A stretch of DNA of 64,000 bases. It comes from JANPIX01 sp031425195 (lineage in GTDB: Bacteria > Pseudomonadota > Alphaproteobacteria > Rhodobacterales > Rhodobacteraceae). Positions 1 to 8,374 of this stretch are shown piece after piece; the first letter of the stretch is position 1; each line of letters begins with the position of its first letter. Location: positions 164,868-228,867 of the forward strand of contig JANPIX010000017.1 in assembly GCA_031425195.1 (NCBI GenBank), read 5' to 3'. The position numbers and the translations under genes are program-made. The notes beneath the pieces are model-generated. The model was not told the origin of the DNA and ran no database searches. It worked only from the letters and a program-made list of their open reading frames with translations.

Positions 1-707
1 TGAGCCGCGATGAAGCCCGCCATGCCGGTTTCATCAACGATGCCCTGCGCGAAGCGGGTGTTGCGGTCAACCTGGGCTTTCTGACCAAGGCCAAGAAATA
101 CACCTATTTCCGGCCGAAATTCATCTACTATGCCACCTACCTGTCCGAAAAGATCGGCTATGCGCGGTACATCACGATTTACCGGCACCTGGAGGCAAAC
201 CCCGACAAGATGTTCCACCCCATTTTCAAATGGTTCAAGGAATGGTGCAACGACGAATTCAGCCATGGCGAGGCGTTTGCCCTTATCATGAAGACAGATG
301 CAAAGCTGACCAATTCCTTCGTCAACAAGCTGTGGATCAAATTCTTCCTGACCGCCGTTTACATGACGATGTGGGTGCGTGATCACGCGCGCGTCGAATT
401 TCACAAGGCGCTTGGCGTCGACATCGACTGGTACGACCAGGAGGTGTTCCGCAAGACATCGGCGATCAGCTTGCAGATTTTCCCGATCGAACTTGATATC
501 GACCATCCCCGGTGGCTGCCGTCGCTTCGCGCCATGAACCGCACGTTCGAGGCAATGGACAAAGCGAAAAAGCAGGGCGGTGTTGCAGGCTGGATCAGCA
601 GCAAGTTGCATGGCGCAAAGGCGCTGTGGATCTTTGTGCGGCTGTACACGATCCCGGCAAAAAAGCACGTCCTGCCGAAAGATGTGCGCCTGGAGCCGGT
701 CTATTGA
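1..707 (+). CDS. acsF: Aerobic Mg-protoporphyrin IX monomethyl ester cyclase, C-terminal part
   Basis: The frame is open from the window edge, so the N-terminus is missing. AcsF is the oxygen-dependent di-iron cyclase that forms the isocyclic ring of bacteriochlorophyll. The visible part has the ferritin-like iron-ligand motifs DEARH near its beginning and, later, DEFSHGEAF after the stretch EWCN. The reading frame includes the well conserved TYFRPKFIYYATYLSEKIGY segment. puhE follows 31 bases downstream, then hemA, an order typical of the end of Rhodobacterales photosynthesis gene clusters. Oxygen-dependent cyclisation fits an organism that makes bacteriochlorophyll in air. Family assignment is secure; only the upstream part cannot be judged. 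Confidence 0.95.
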   Translation, partial: SRDEARHAGFINDALREAGVAVNLGFLTKAKKYTYFRPKFIYYATYLSEKIGYARYITIYRHLEANPDKMFHPIFKWFKEWCNDEFSHGEAFALIMKTDAKLTNSFVNKLWIKFFLTAVYMTMWVRDHARVEFHKALGVDIDWYDQEVFRKTSAISLQIFPIELDIDHPRWLPSLRAMNRTFEAMDKAKKQGGVAGWISSKLHGAKALWIFVRLYTIPAKKHVLPKDVRLEPVY

Positions 708-738
708 TCTGTGGCCCACATATGGCGCGGCGCGGCAG

Positions 739-1542
739 ATGACCCATTGGTCAGCCGCCATAGCAGCGCTGTTTGTCTGGTGGTTTTCCACCGGCATCAT
801 CCTGTGGCGCGTGCGCACGGCAGACAATGGCGGGCCGGACCAGCATCTTTGGTCGGTCATCCTTGCGCTGCCGATGTTCGCGCTTGGCGTCTATGGCGTG
901 GCCGCCACACTGGGCGATGTGTCGGCGTTCGGCACCTATGCGGCCTTTCTGTCAGCGCTGGCCCTGTGGGGCTGGATCGAACTGGCGTTTCTTTCGGGCG
1001 TCATCACCGGCCCTGTCGTGACCCCCTGCCCGCGTGGCATTCCCGGGTGGCAACGGTTCCTGCGCGCCATTGGCACCCTTGTCTGGCACGAGGCCCTGCT
1101 GATTGCGACACTGGCATTGTTGTGGACTGCGTCTCAGGACATGCCGAACCAGTTCGCCCTTTGGACCTTTGGCGTGCTGTTCTTTGCCCGCGTGTCGGCC
1201 AAGCTCAATCTGTTTCTGGGTGTTCCGCGCATCAATGTGGAATTTCTGCCGCGTCCACTCGCGCATCTGGGCAGTTACTTCTGCCACGCGCCAATGAACG
1301 GTTTGTTCCCACTGTCGATCACGATTCTGACATTTGCCGTCGCCTGCCTTCTGGACCGGCTATATCTTGCCGAAACGCCGGGACAGATCGCCGGATTTAC
1401 CCTTCTTGCCGCATTGACCTCGCTCGCCCTGCTGGAGCATTGGTTCATGGTGCTGCCCCTGCCTGACCAGAAACTTTGGCGCTGGATGTTGCCTGCGTCG
1501 AAACCCACAAATAGCCGACATGAGGACGTTCATGGACTTTGA
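739..1542 (+). CDS. puhE: Photosynthetic complex assembly protein PuhE (DUF3623)
   Basis: A 267-residue integral membrane protein with about seven hydrophobic segments. The N-terminus reads MTHWSAAIAALFVWWFSTG, characteristic of the PuhE family, which assists assembly of the reaction centre/light-harvesting complex. I chose the ATG at 739 because the frame upstream of it runs into the end of acsF and is not hydrophobic. The 3' end overlaps the hemA start region by 11 bases, suggesting translational coupling. Family identity rests on the acsF-puhE-hemA context as well as sequence. The exact molecular role is known only from genetics in other purple bacteria. Confidence 0.9.
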   Translation: MTHWSAAIAALFVWWFSTGIILWRVRTADNGGPDQHLWSVILALPMFALGVYGVAATLGDVSAFGTYAAFLSALALWGWIELAFLSGVITGPVVTPCPRGIPGWQRFLRAIGTLVWHEALLIATLALLWTASQDMPNQFALWTFGVLFFARVSAKLNLFLGVPRINVEFLPRPLAHLGSYFCHAPMNGLFPLSITILTFAVACLLDRLYLAETPGQIAGFTLLAALTSLALLEHWFMVLPLPDQKLWRWMLPASKPTNSRHEDVHGL

Positions 1543-2743
1543 CGCGATTTTCACTGCGCAACTGGATACCCTGAAGGCCGAGGGCAACTATCGCACCTTT
1601 GCGGATCTGGAACGGCGGCTGGGTGCATTTCCGCAAGCGGGGCATCATGGTGCAAAGGGCGTCGACGATGTGACGATCTGGTGTTCCAACGATTATCTTG
1701 GCATGGGCCAGAACCCGGTGGTGGTGGCGGCCATGATCGACGCTGTGAAGGCGCATGGAACCGGATCGGGCGGCACGCGCAACATTTCGGGCAACGCACA
1801 TCACCATGTGCTGCTGGAGGCCGAACTGGCCGATCTGCACGGCAAAGAGGCGGCGCTGCTGTTCACCAGCGGCTATGTCTCCAACTGGGCGGCGCTGTCG
1901 ACGCTGGGCGCACGGATTCCGAATGCGGTCATTCTGTCGGACGAGATGAACCATGCGTCGATGATCGAGGGCATTCGCCACAGCCGCGCCGACAAGGTGC
2001 TTTGGCGGCACAATGACTGGCGCGATCTTGACCGCAAGTTGAAGGCCGTGGGTGACCGGCCCAAGATCGTGGCGTTCGAAAGCGTCTATTCCATGGACGG
2101 CGACATCGCCCCCCTGCGCGAGATCATCGAGGTGGCCGAGGCGCATGGCGCCATGACCTATCTGGACGAAGTTCACGCCGTGGGCATGTACGGCCAACGC
2201 GGGGGCGGCGTGTCGGAACGCGAAGGGTTGGCAGACCGCGTCACCCTGATCGAAGGCACGCTGGGCAAGGCCTACGGCGTGGTCGGCGGATACATCAGCG
2301 GGTCTGCCGCCCTTGTCGATTTCATTCGCAGTTTTTCCAGCGGCTTCATCTTTACCACTGCCCTGCCCCCCGCCGTCGCTGCCGCCGCGCGCGCGTCGAT
2401 CCAGTATCTCAAGGCATCCGATACGGAACGGCAGGCACAGCGCGACCGTGTGGTGCAGCTGCGCAGCAAACTGGATCAGGCGGGCATTCCGCATCTTGCC
2501 AACGACAGCCACATCATCCCTGTGATGATCGGTGATCCGGTGAAATGCCGGATGATCAGCAACATCCTGATGGAAGACTGGGGCATCTATGTCCAGCCCA
2601 TCAACTATCCCACTGTCCCCAAGGGCACCGAACGTTTGCGGATCACACCGGGCCCGCTCCATTCCGACGCGGATATCGACAGGCTGGTCATGGCACTTTC
2701 GTCGCTATGGCAGCGCTGTGCACTTTCGCATGCGGTGGCTTGA
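1532..2743 (+). CDS. hemA: 5-aminolevulinate synthase
   Basis: Condenses glycine with succinyl-CoA to 5-aminolevulinate, the first step of heme and bacteriochlorophyll synthesis in alphaproteobacteria (Shemin pathway); PLP-dependent and cytoplasmic. The 403-residue protein has the family landmarks WCSNDYLGMGQ, HGTGSGGTRNISG, DEVHAVGMYG and EGTLGKAYG, the last carrying the PLP lysine. Two in-frame ATGs exist, at 1520 and 1532. I prefer 1532 because GAGG sits just ahead of it at good spacing and known HemA proteins begin at this MDFDAIF-like point. Its place inside the photosynthesis cluster links tetrapyrrole supply to pigment demand. Confidence 0.96.
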   Translation: MDFDAIFTAQLDTLKAEGNYRTFADLERRLGAFPQAGHHGAKGVDDVTIWCSNDYLGMGQNPVVVAAMIDAVKAHGTGSGGTRNISGNAHHHVLLEAELADLHGKEAALLFTSGYVSNWAALSTLGARIPNAVILSDEMNHASMIEGIRHSRADKVLWRHNDWRDLDRKLKAVGDRPKIVAFESVYSMDGDIAPLREIIEVAEAHGAMTYLDEVHAVGMYGQRGGGVSEREGLADRVTLIEGTLGKAYGVVGGYISGSAALVDFIRSFSSGFIFTTALPPAVAAAARASIQYLKASDTERQAQRDRVVQLRSKLDQAGIPHLANDSHIIPVMIGDPVKCRMISNILMEDWGIYVQPINYPTVPKGTERLRITPGPLHSDADIDRLVMALSSLWQRCALSHAVA

Positions 2744-2801
2744 CAGTACGCCCGCACGGGACAAGTTAGACAACAGAATACACCAAACCGGGAGGACCCC
2801 C
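2740..2801 (+). promoter_or_regulatory. Likely cycA promoter and ribosome binding site
   Basis: TTGACA at 2740-2745 overlaps the hemA stop codon and matches a -35 box. The -10 region about 17 bases later (around 2763-2770, AAGTTAGA) is a poor match, so this is a weak call. GGAGGA at 2791-2796 is a strong ribosome binding site for the ATG at 2802. Confidence 0.4.
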
Positions 2802-3302
2802 ATGAAACGTAATCTGATCCTTGCCTTGGCAGGGCTGGCACTCGCTGCCCCCGCATATGCCGCTGGCGATGTCGAAGCTGGCAAGAAAGTCTTCAACCAG
2901 TGCCAGACCTGCCACGTCGTTGCAAACGAAGCCGGCGAAGTGCTGGCAGGCCGCAATGCAAAGACAGGCCCGAACCTGTATGGCGTTTTCGGCCGTGTGG
3001 CAGGATCCTATCCTGACTTCAAATACGGTGATGACATGATCGCCGCGGGCGCAAAGGGTCTGGTCTGGGACGAAGCACACTTCCTTGAGTATGTGGCGAA
3101 CCCTAGCAAATTCCTGCAAGCCTATCTGGAAGATCCGAAGGCGCGCGGCAAGATGATGTTCCAGCTGAAAAAGCCGGACGATGCACAGAACGTATACGCC
3201 TACATCGCGTCGCTTGCCCCCGCAGCGGCACCTGCCGCGGACGCAGCAGCAGCGCCAGCCGCAGATGCAGCAGCGCCCGCCGCACCCGCACCGGCGCCCT
3301 GA
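2802..3302 (+). CDS. cycA: Cytochrome c2 with Ala/Pro-rich C-terminal tail
   Basis: A 166-residue periplasmic c-type cytochrome. The signal peptide MKRNLILALAGLALAAPAYA is followed by one heme motif CQTCH and a methionine-ligand region (KMMFQLKKPDD). Cytochrome c2 carries electrons from the bc1 complex to the photosynthetic reaction centre or to terminal oxidases. The last 30 or so residues are almost only alanine and proline (PAAAPAADAAAAPAAD and similar), beyond the normal c2 fold. The position after hemA matches the hemA-cycA order of other photosynthetic Rhodobacterales. The start is fixed by the signal peptide and the strong GGAGGA site. Confidence 0.93.
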   Translation: MKRNLILALAGLALAAPAYAAGDVEAGKKVFNQCQTCHVVANEAGEVLAGRNAKTGPNLYGVFGRVAGSYPDFKYGDDMIAAGAKGLVWDEAHFLEYVANPSKFLQAYLEDPKARGKMMFQLKKPDDAQNVYAYIASLAPAAAPAADAAAAPAADAAAPAAPAPAP

Positions 3303-3326
3303 TCCGCGCAACTTGTGAATTTCGCA

Positions 3327-3364
3327 CAGGGCCGTGTCAACCGACACGGCCCTGTTGTTTTTCG
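3327..3364 (+). terminator. Intrinsic terminator after cycA
   Basis: Perfect 12-bp inverted repeat, CAGGGCCGTGTC / GACACGGCCCTG, with loop AACC, followed by TTGTTTTT. It closes the photosynthesis cluster transcript. Confidence 0.93.
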
Positions 3365-3417
3365 GCCTGCACAACCGGGTTCCCCTTTTGCGCGGCACGT
3401 TCTAGGGTCAGGCCATC

Positions 3418-4107
3418 ATGACTGACCTTGTCATCTTTGATTGCGACGGCGTGCTGATCGACAGCGAGGTCATCAGCGCGAATATGTTGATCGCCGAACT
3501 GCGCGATTATGGTATCAACATAACACTGGAATTCGTGAGCCGCAATTTTCTGGGGCGCAGCTACCCCACAGTGATGCGCGACATTCGTGAACGCTTTGGC
3601 GTCACCCTGCCCGATCATTTCGAAGTGGATTACCGCGCCCGCCTTCTTGCCGCGTTTTCGCGCGATCTGAAGATCATGCCGGGCGTGCGCAACGTGATCG
3701 AGGGTTTGGGCGTAACCTTCTGTCTTGCCACATCGTCCAGCCCTGAACGCCTGACACAATCGCTGCAACTGGCCGGCCTTGATGCGCTGTTCGGTGACCG
3801 GGCCTTTACCGCAAGCCGCGTGGCAAGGGGCAAGCCCGCGCCAGATCTGTTTCTGTTCGCGGCAGCCCAGATGGGTGTCGCCCCTGCACAGTGCCTTGTG
3901 ATCGAAGACAGCCTGATCGGTGTTCGTGCCGGTCTGGCCGCCGGCATGGAAGTCTGGCGCTTTACCGGGGGAAGCCATCTGCGGGGACTTGACCCCAGTA
4001 CGCCGCCAGATGCTCGCGCGGCGCTGTCGTTTGATGATTTCCGCCAGTTCTTTTCGCTCCGGCCGTCCTTGGCCCGCGCGGCTGAGATCAAATTCAAGAG
4101 TAGATGA
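3418..4107 (+). CDS. HAD-superfamily phosphatase (beta-phosphoglucomutase-like)
   Basis: A 229-residue protein with the HAD motifs: DCDGVLIDSE at the N-terminus (nucleophile and acid/base aspartates), ATSSSPE (motif II), and GKPAPDLFLF with VIEDSLIGVRAG (motifs III and IV). The small cap domain lies between residues of about 15 and 80. It probably dephosphorylates a sugar or polyol phosphate, but the substrate cannot be read from the sequence. Its stop overlaps the start of the SorC-type regulator (ATGATGA around 4104-4107), so the two are co-translated, and it sits at the head of the polyol gene set. A role in avoiding toxic polyol-phosphate build-up is an inference. Confidence 0.85.
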   Translation: MTDLVIFDCDGVLIDSEVISANMLIAELRDYGINITLEFVSRNFLGRSYPTVMRDIRERFGVTLPDHFEVDYRARLLAAFSRDLKIMPGVRNVIEGLGVTFCLATSSSPERLTQSLQLAGLDALFGDRAFTASRVARGKPAPDLFLFAAAQMGVAPAQCLVIEDSLIGVRAGLAAGMEVWRFTGGSHLRGLDPSTPPDARAALSFDDFRQFFSLRPSLARAAEIKFKSR

Positions 4108-5084
4108 TGACCGACAAAAGTGACCGCGCCGACAGGGCAGACATGGACGCGACCCCGCTGGACGATGCGGCGCGGGCCGGGTGGCTTTATTATGTGGGGG
4201 GCATGACACAAGACCAGATCGCGCGCGAACTGGGTGTGTCGCGTCAAAGGGCGCAGCGCCTTGTCAGCAGGGCCATCGCGGAACGGTTGATCCATGTGCG
4301 ACTTGAACATCGGGTTTCTGCCTGCCTCGATCTTGAGGCGGCAGTCACGCGGCGGTTTGGTTTGCGCCTTTGTCGGGTTGCCCCCGCACTGGCAGAAGGT
4401 GTTGATCCGCTGCCATCCATTGCGCCAGCGGCGGCGGCGGAGATGGAACGGATCCTGCGCTCATCTGGGCCTTTGGTCATTGCCTTGGGCACCGGGCGGT
4501 CACTGCGCGCGGCGGTGGAAGAGTTGACCTCGATGGAATGTGAACAACACCGCATCGTCAGTCTGAATGGAAACATCTCGCCCGACGGCACGGCAACCTA
4601 CTACGACGTGATCACCCGCATGGCTGATCGGGTGCGCGCGCCGCATTACCCGATGCCCCTGCCCGTCGTCGCCCATTCAGCCGAAGAGCGTGATCTGTTT
4701 CACGCGACCAAACCCATCCAGCGCGTCATGCAACTGGGCCGCGAAGCGGACTACACCTTTGTTGGCGTTGGGCAGATGACCGAAGACGCCCCAATGATGA
4801 AGGATGGCTTTATCACCCCTGACCAACTGGCCAGGTTTCAGACACTAGGGGCTGTGGGAGAGGTTGCAGGTTGGATCTTTGATGGTGAAGGGCACTATCT
4901 TGACACCATCGACCTGCCTGTAACGTCGGTTCAGGTTAGCGCGTCGCATGGTGGCCTTGTGATTGCCATTGCAGGCGGTCAGAAAAAGTGCGCCGCGCTG
5001 ATTGCCGGCTTGAAAGGGCGCATTTTCAACGGGTTGATAACTGACGAGACGACGGCGCGCCGTTTGCTTGCCGCCTCTTTTTGA
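4104..5084 (+). CDS. smoC: SorC/DeoR-type sugar-responsive transcriptional regulator (SmoC-like)
   Basis: A 326-residue regulator. An N-terminal helix-turn-helix (GMTQDQIARELGVSRQRAQR, about residues 33-52) precedes a sugar-phosphate isomerase-like effector domain (GTGRSLRAAVEEL, FVGVGQM). Proteins of this family sense a phosphorylated or free sugar and control adjacent transport operons. It lies directly upstream of smoE in the same direction, as the regulator does in the Rhodobacter sphaeroides polyol operon, where the equivalent gene is called smoC and acts positively. The symbol is by homology and position; whether this one activates or represses is not visible. Confidence 0.8.
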   Translation: MMTDKSDRADRADMDATPLDDAARAGWLYYVGGMTQDQIARELGVSRQRAQRLVSRAIAERLIHVRLEHRVSACLDLEAAVTRRFGLRLCRVAPALAEGVDPLPSIAPAAAAEMERILRSSGPLVIALGTGRSLRAAVEELTSMECEQHRIVSLNGNISPDGTATYYDVITRMADRVRAPHYPMPLPVVAHSAEERDLFHATKPIQRVMQLGREADYTFVGVGQMTEDAPMMKDGFITPDQLARFQTLGAVGEVAGWIFDGEGHYLDTIDLPVTSVQVSASHGGLVIAIAGGQKKCAALIAGLKGRIFNGLITDETTARRLLAASF

Positions 5085-5125
5085 CTGCTGTGCCGCAGTG
5101 CAGAGACGATTTTTTAGGCAAGTAG

Positions 5126-5179
5126 TTGACAGACTCACTCTACACGTGAGTAATTGCTCACACTACGATTTAATGCTCA
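5126..5179 (+). promoter_or_regulatory. Polyol operon promoter region with repeated GTGAG/CTCAC half-sites
   Basis: TTGACA at 5126-5131 resembles a -35 box. The imperfect 16-bp palindrome GTGAGTAATTGCTCAC lies at 5146-5161. ACTCAC at 5133-5138 pairs with GTGAGT at 5146-5151, and another GCTCA follows at 5175-5179. These recurrent half-sites between the regulator gene and smoE are a natural binding array for the SorC-type protein. No clear -10 box stands out, which would suit an activated promoter. Binding is inferred. Confidence 0.55.
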
Positions 5180-5202
5180 TAGAAGCCTGAGGGAGGATAC
5201 TG

Positions 5203-6513
5203 ATGACGATCAAGGTTCGCGCGCTGCTTGGCGCGTGTGCCGTGTCGGCGCTTGCCAGCGTTGCCATGGCCCAAACAACAATCACCGTTGCCACCGTGAA
5301 CAACGGCGACATGATCCGGATGCAGGGTCTGACATCTGAATTCAATGCGCTTCACCCCGACATTACGGTCGAATGGGTGACGCTTGAAGAAAACGTCCTG
5401 CGTCAGAACGTGACCACCGACATTGCCACCAGTGGCGGCCAGTATGACGTGGTCACCATTGGAACATATGAAGTTCCGATCTGGGGCAAGCAGGGCTGGC
5501 TTGCATCGCTTAACGATTTGCCGGCGGAATGGGACATCGACGATCTTCTGCCTGCGATCCGTAGCGGCCTGACGGTTGATGGAAACCTTTACGCAGCGCC
5601 GTTCTACGGCGAATCGTCGATGGTGATGTATCGCAAAGACCTGATGGAAGCGGCCGGGCTGACCATGCCTGATGCACCAACCTGGACAGATATCCGCGCC
5701 GCTGCCGAGGCGATGACAAACACCGAAACCGGCGTTTATGGCATCTGTCTGCGTGGCAAAGCCGGCTGGGGCGAGAACATGGCCTTCCTGACGGCAATGT
5801 CGAATTCGTTCGGTGCGCGCTGGTTTGACGAAAACTGGACGCCTCAGTTCGATCAGCCTGCATGGGCTGCGACGCTTGACTTCTATCTGGACCTGATGTC
5901 GAAATTCGGCCCGCCCGGCGCGTCGAACAACGGCTTCAACGAAAACCTGACGCTGTTCCAGCAGGGCAAGTGCGGCATGTGGATTGATGCCACCGTCGCT
6001 GCTTCCTTCGTGACGGGCAAAGACAGCACGGTTGCGGACAAGGTCGGGTTTGCCCTTGCGCCGGATAACGGTCTGGGCAAGCGCAGCAACTGGCTTTGGG
6101 CATGGTCGTTGGCAGTTCCGGCATCTTCGGACGCCACGGAAGCTGCCAAAACCTTTGTCGCATGGGCCACGTCCAAGGAATACACGGCACTTGTCGCCTC
6201 TAAAGAAGGCTGGGCAAATGTTCCTCCGGGCACGCGTACGTCGCTTTACTCGAACCCGGAATACCAGTCGGTGCCGTTCGCAAAGATGACGCTCGACAGC
6301 ATCAACTCGGCTGATCCAACCAAACCGACAGTCGATCCGGTGCCGTATGTTGGCATCCAGTTCGTTGCCATCCCGGAATTCCAGGGGATTGCAACGGCAA
6401 CCGGGCAAGAGTTTTCCGCGGCTTTGGCCGGCCAGAAAACCGCAGCCGAAGCGTTGGCCGCCGCACAGGCACTGACGACAACCGAAATGACTGCGGCCGG
6501 TTATATCAAGTAA
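5203..6513 (+). CDS. smoE: Sorbitol/mannitol ABC transporter, periplasmic binding protein
   Basis: A 436-residue extracellular solute-binding protein (family 1) with a signal peptide cleaved after ALASVAMA. The mature part begins QTTITVATVNNGDM and contains the binding-protein stretch APFYGESSMVMYRKDLMEAAG. It captures polyols in the periplasm for the SmoFGK membrane complex. GGGAGGA ahead of the ATG is a strong ribosome binding site. It is the first transport gene after the regulator. A hairpin follows at 6568-6611, before the permease genes. Specificity for sorbitol/mannitol is inferred from the adjoining polyol dehydrogenases. Confidence 0.9.
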   Translation: MTIKVRALLGACAVSALASVAMAQTTITVATVNNGDMIRMQGLTSEFNALHPDITVEWVTLEENVLRQNVTTDIATSGGQYDVVTIGTYEVPIWGKQGWLASLNDLPAEWDIDDLLPAIRSGLTVDGNLYAAPFYGESSMVMYRKDLMEAAGLTMPDAPTWTDIRAAAEAMTNTETGVYGICLRGKAGWGENMAFLTAMSNSFGARWFDENWTPQFDQPAWAATLDFYLDLMSKFGPPGASNNGFNENLTLFQQGKCGMWIDATVAASFVTGKDSTVADKVGFALAPDNGLGKRSNWLWAWSLAVPASSDATEAAKTFVAWATSKEYTALVASKEGWANVPPGTRTSLYSNPEYQSVPFAKMTLDSINSADPTKPTVDPVPYVGIQFVAIPEFQGIATATGQEFSAALAGQKTAAEALAAAQALTTTEMTAAGYIK

Positions 6514-6567
6514 CCTGCCACGGTTGCAGGGCTGGAACCCTCCCGGGCCAGCCCTGCTGAAACGGAA

Positions 6568-6611
6568 AGTGCCGGAATGTGACGCCGCAAGGGCGGTCAC
6601 AATCCGGCACT
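6568..6611 (+). repeat. Intercistronic hairpin between smoE and smoF
   Basis: A 16-bp stem with one mismatch: AGTGCCGGAATGTGAC at 6568-6583 against GTCACAATCCGGCACT at 6596-6611, with a 12-base loop. No U-run follows, so it is not a standard terminator. Hairpins here commonly stabilise the upstream binding-protein mRNA against 3' decay and give it an excess over the permeases. That role is inferred. Confidence 0.8.
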
Positions 6612-6649
6612 GACCACCCCCACCCATCCAGCAGCAAGGGAAGCGTCCC

Positions 6650-7522
6650 ATGTCCACCCAAGCCTCGCGGTCTGCAGCGCGTGTCATGCTTGCGCCTTCG
6701 GTGATCCTCTTGCTGATCTGGATGATTGTCCCGCTTGCTTTGACGCTCTGGTTCTCGCTGTTGGATTATCGGTTGCTGCGGCCTGAAATGACGGGCTTCA
6801 ACTGGTTTGCCAATTATACGAATTTCGTGGCGTCGCCTGCGTTTATCACGGGCGTGATCAACACGTTGCTGTTGGTTGGCGGAGTGCTGGTCATCACTGT
6901 CATCGGGGGCATCCTGCTTGCGCTTTTGATTGATCAGCCGATCTGGGGTCAGGGATATGTCCGCATTCTGGTGATCGCGCCATTCTTCGTCATGCCGCCG
7001 GTCGCGGCGCTGTTGTGGAAGAACATGTTCATGAACCCAACCAACGGGTTGTTTGGCGAGTTGTCAAAATCGTTGGGGTTCGCGCCCTATGATTACCTGG
7101 GCAATGCGCCCTTGCTTTCGATCATCGTCATCGTCGCCTGGCAGTGGCTTCCATTCGCGGCGCTGATCCTGCTGACGGCGCTGCAATCGCTGTCCTCGGA
7201 AGAACTGGAAGCCGCCGAGATGGATGGCGCATCGGCTGTGTCGCGGTTCTGGTACATCATGCTGCCGCATCTGGCCCGCGCCATTACCGTGGTCGTCCTG
7301 ATCCAGACGATCTTTCTTCTGGGTGTCCTTGTCGAGATTCTGGTGACCACCGGGGGTGGGCCGGGCACCGCCTCTACCACGCTGACCTTCCTTGTATTTC
7401 AGGAATCGGTGGCGAAATCGAATGTCGGCACCGCTGCGGCGGGCGGCGTTGTTGCTGTTGTTCTGGCCAATATCGTCGCGATCTTTCTGATGCGCGCGAT
7501 TGGCAAGAACCTTGACGCATAA
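6650..7522 (+). CDS. smoF: Polyol ABC transporter permease
   Basis: A 290-residue inner membrane permease of the MalF-like type with about six transmembrane segments. The cytoplasmic EAA loop reads EELEAAEMDGASAVSRFWYI followed by MLPHL, the site that docks on the ATPase. It forms the channel together with SmoG. It starts at the ATG after the smoE-smoF hairpin and ends 12 bases before smoG. Context with smoE, smoG, smoK and two polyol dehydrogenases supports sorbitol/mannitol uptake. Confidence 0.92.
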   Translation: MSTQASRSAARVMLAPSVILLLIWMIVPLALTLWFSLLDYRLLRPEMTGFNWFANYTNFVASPAFITGVINTLLLVGGVLVITVIGGILLALLIDQPIWGQGYVRILVIAPFFVMPPVAALLWKNMFMNPTNGLFGELSKSLGFAPYDYLGNAPLLSIIVIVAWQWLPFAALILLTALQSLSSEELEAAEMDGASAVSRFWYIMLPHLARAITVVVLIQTIFLLGVLVEILVTTGGGPGTASTTLTFLVFQESVAKSNVGTAAAGGVVAVVLANIVAIFLMRAIGKNLDA

Positions 7523-7534
7523 AGGAAGACAGCC

Positions 7535-8365
7535 ATGGCCCGCGCAGTCACCACCGAACGCAAGATCATCACCACTGTTGCCGCCTGGACCGTGGCGCTG
7601 CTGATCTTCTTTCCGATCCTTTGGATGATCCTGACCAGTTTCAAGTCCGAGGCAGACGCAATCCTGTCGCCGCCGGTCTGGATCGGGTTCGACTGGACCA
7701 CCGAAAATTATACCCAGGTGTTTGAAACGTCGAACTACTTCCGGTTCTTCATGAACTCGGTCATCATCGCCGTTGGCTCCACCCTCCTTGGCCTCGTGAT
7801 CGCCGTGCCTGCCGCCTGGTCCATGGCCTTTGTGCCGGGGGCGAAGACAAAAGACCTGCTGATGTGGATGCTGTCGACCAAGATGATGCCCGGCGTGGCC
7901 GTGTTGGCCCCCATCTACCTGACGTTCATTCAATTGGGCCTGCTGGATACGCGGTTTGGTCTTGTGATCGTTCTGATGCTGATCAACCTGCCGATCATCG
8001 TGTGGATGCTGTATACCTACTTCAAGGAAATCCCCGGCGAGATTCTTGAGGCGGCGCGCATGGACGGCGCCACATTGCGCGCGGAAATCCTGTTCGTGCT
8101 GTTGCCGATGGCAATACCCGGAATCGCCTCGACCGTGCTTTTGAACATCATACTGGCGTGGAACGAGGCGTTCTGGACCATCACGCTGACCACGGTGGAC
8201 GCCGCCCCGCTCACCAAGTTCATCTCGCGGTTTTCCAGCCCGCAGGGGTTGTTCTACGCGAAACTGAGCGCGGCCAGCACAATGGCCATCGCGCCGATAC
8301 TGATCATGGGCTGGTTCAGCCAGAAACAACTTGTCCGCGGCCTGACGTTCGGCGCGGTGAAATAG
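7535..8365 (+). CDS. smoG: Polyol ABC transporter permease
   Basis: A 276-residue MalG-like permease with about six transmembrane segments. It has the EAA motif EILEAARMDGATLRAEILFV preceding the LPMAIPG turn. It pairs with SmoF to form the transmembrane pathway for sorbitol or mannitol. It is 12 bases downstream of smoF and 9 bases upstream of smoK, clearly one transcript. Confidence 0.92.
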   Translation: MARAVTTERKIITTVAAWTVALLIFFPILWMILTSFKSEADAILSPPVWIGFDWTTENYTQVFETSNYFRFFMNSVIIAVGSTLLGLVIAVPAAWSMAFVPGAKTKDLLMWMLSTKMMPGVAVLAPIYLTFIQLGLLDTRFGLVIVLMLINLPIIVWMLYTYFKEIPGEILEAARMDGATLRAEILFVLLPMAIPGIASTVLLNIILAWNEAFWTITLTTVDAAPLTKFISRFSSPQGLFYAKLSAASTMAIAPILIMGWFSQKQLVRGLTFGAVK

Positions 8366-8374
8366 GGGGACGGC

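Noticed and set aside
5170..6687. Open frame of about 500 codons antisense to smoE
   Set aside because: Extends over promoter and hairpin regions, with no ribosome binding site and no domain; smoE has clear family features.
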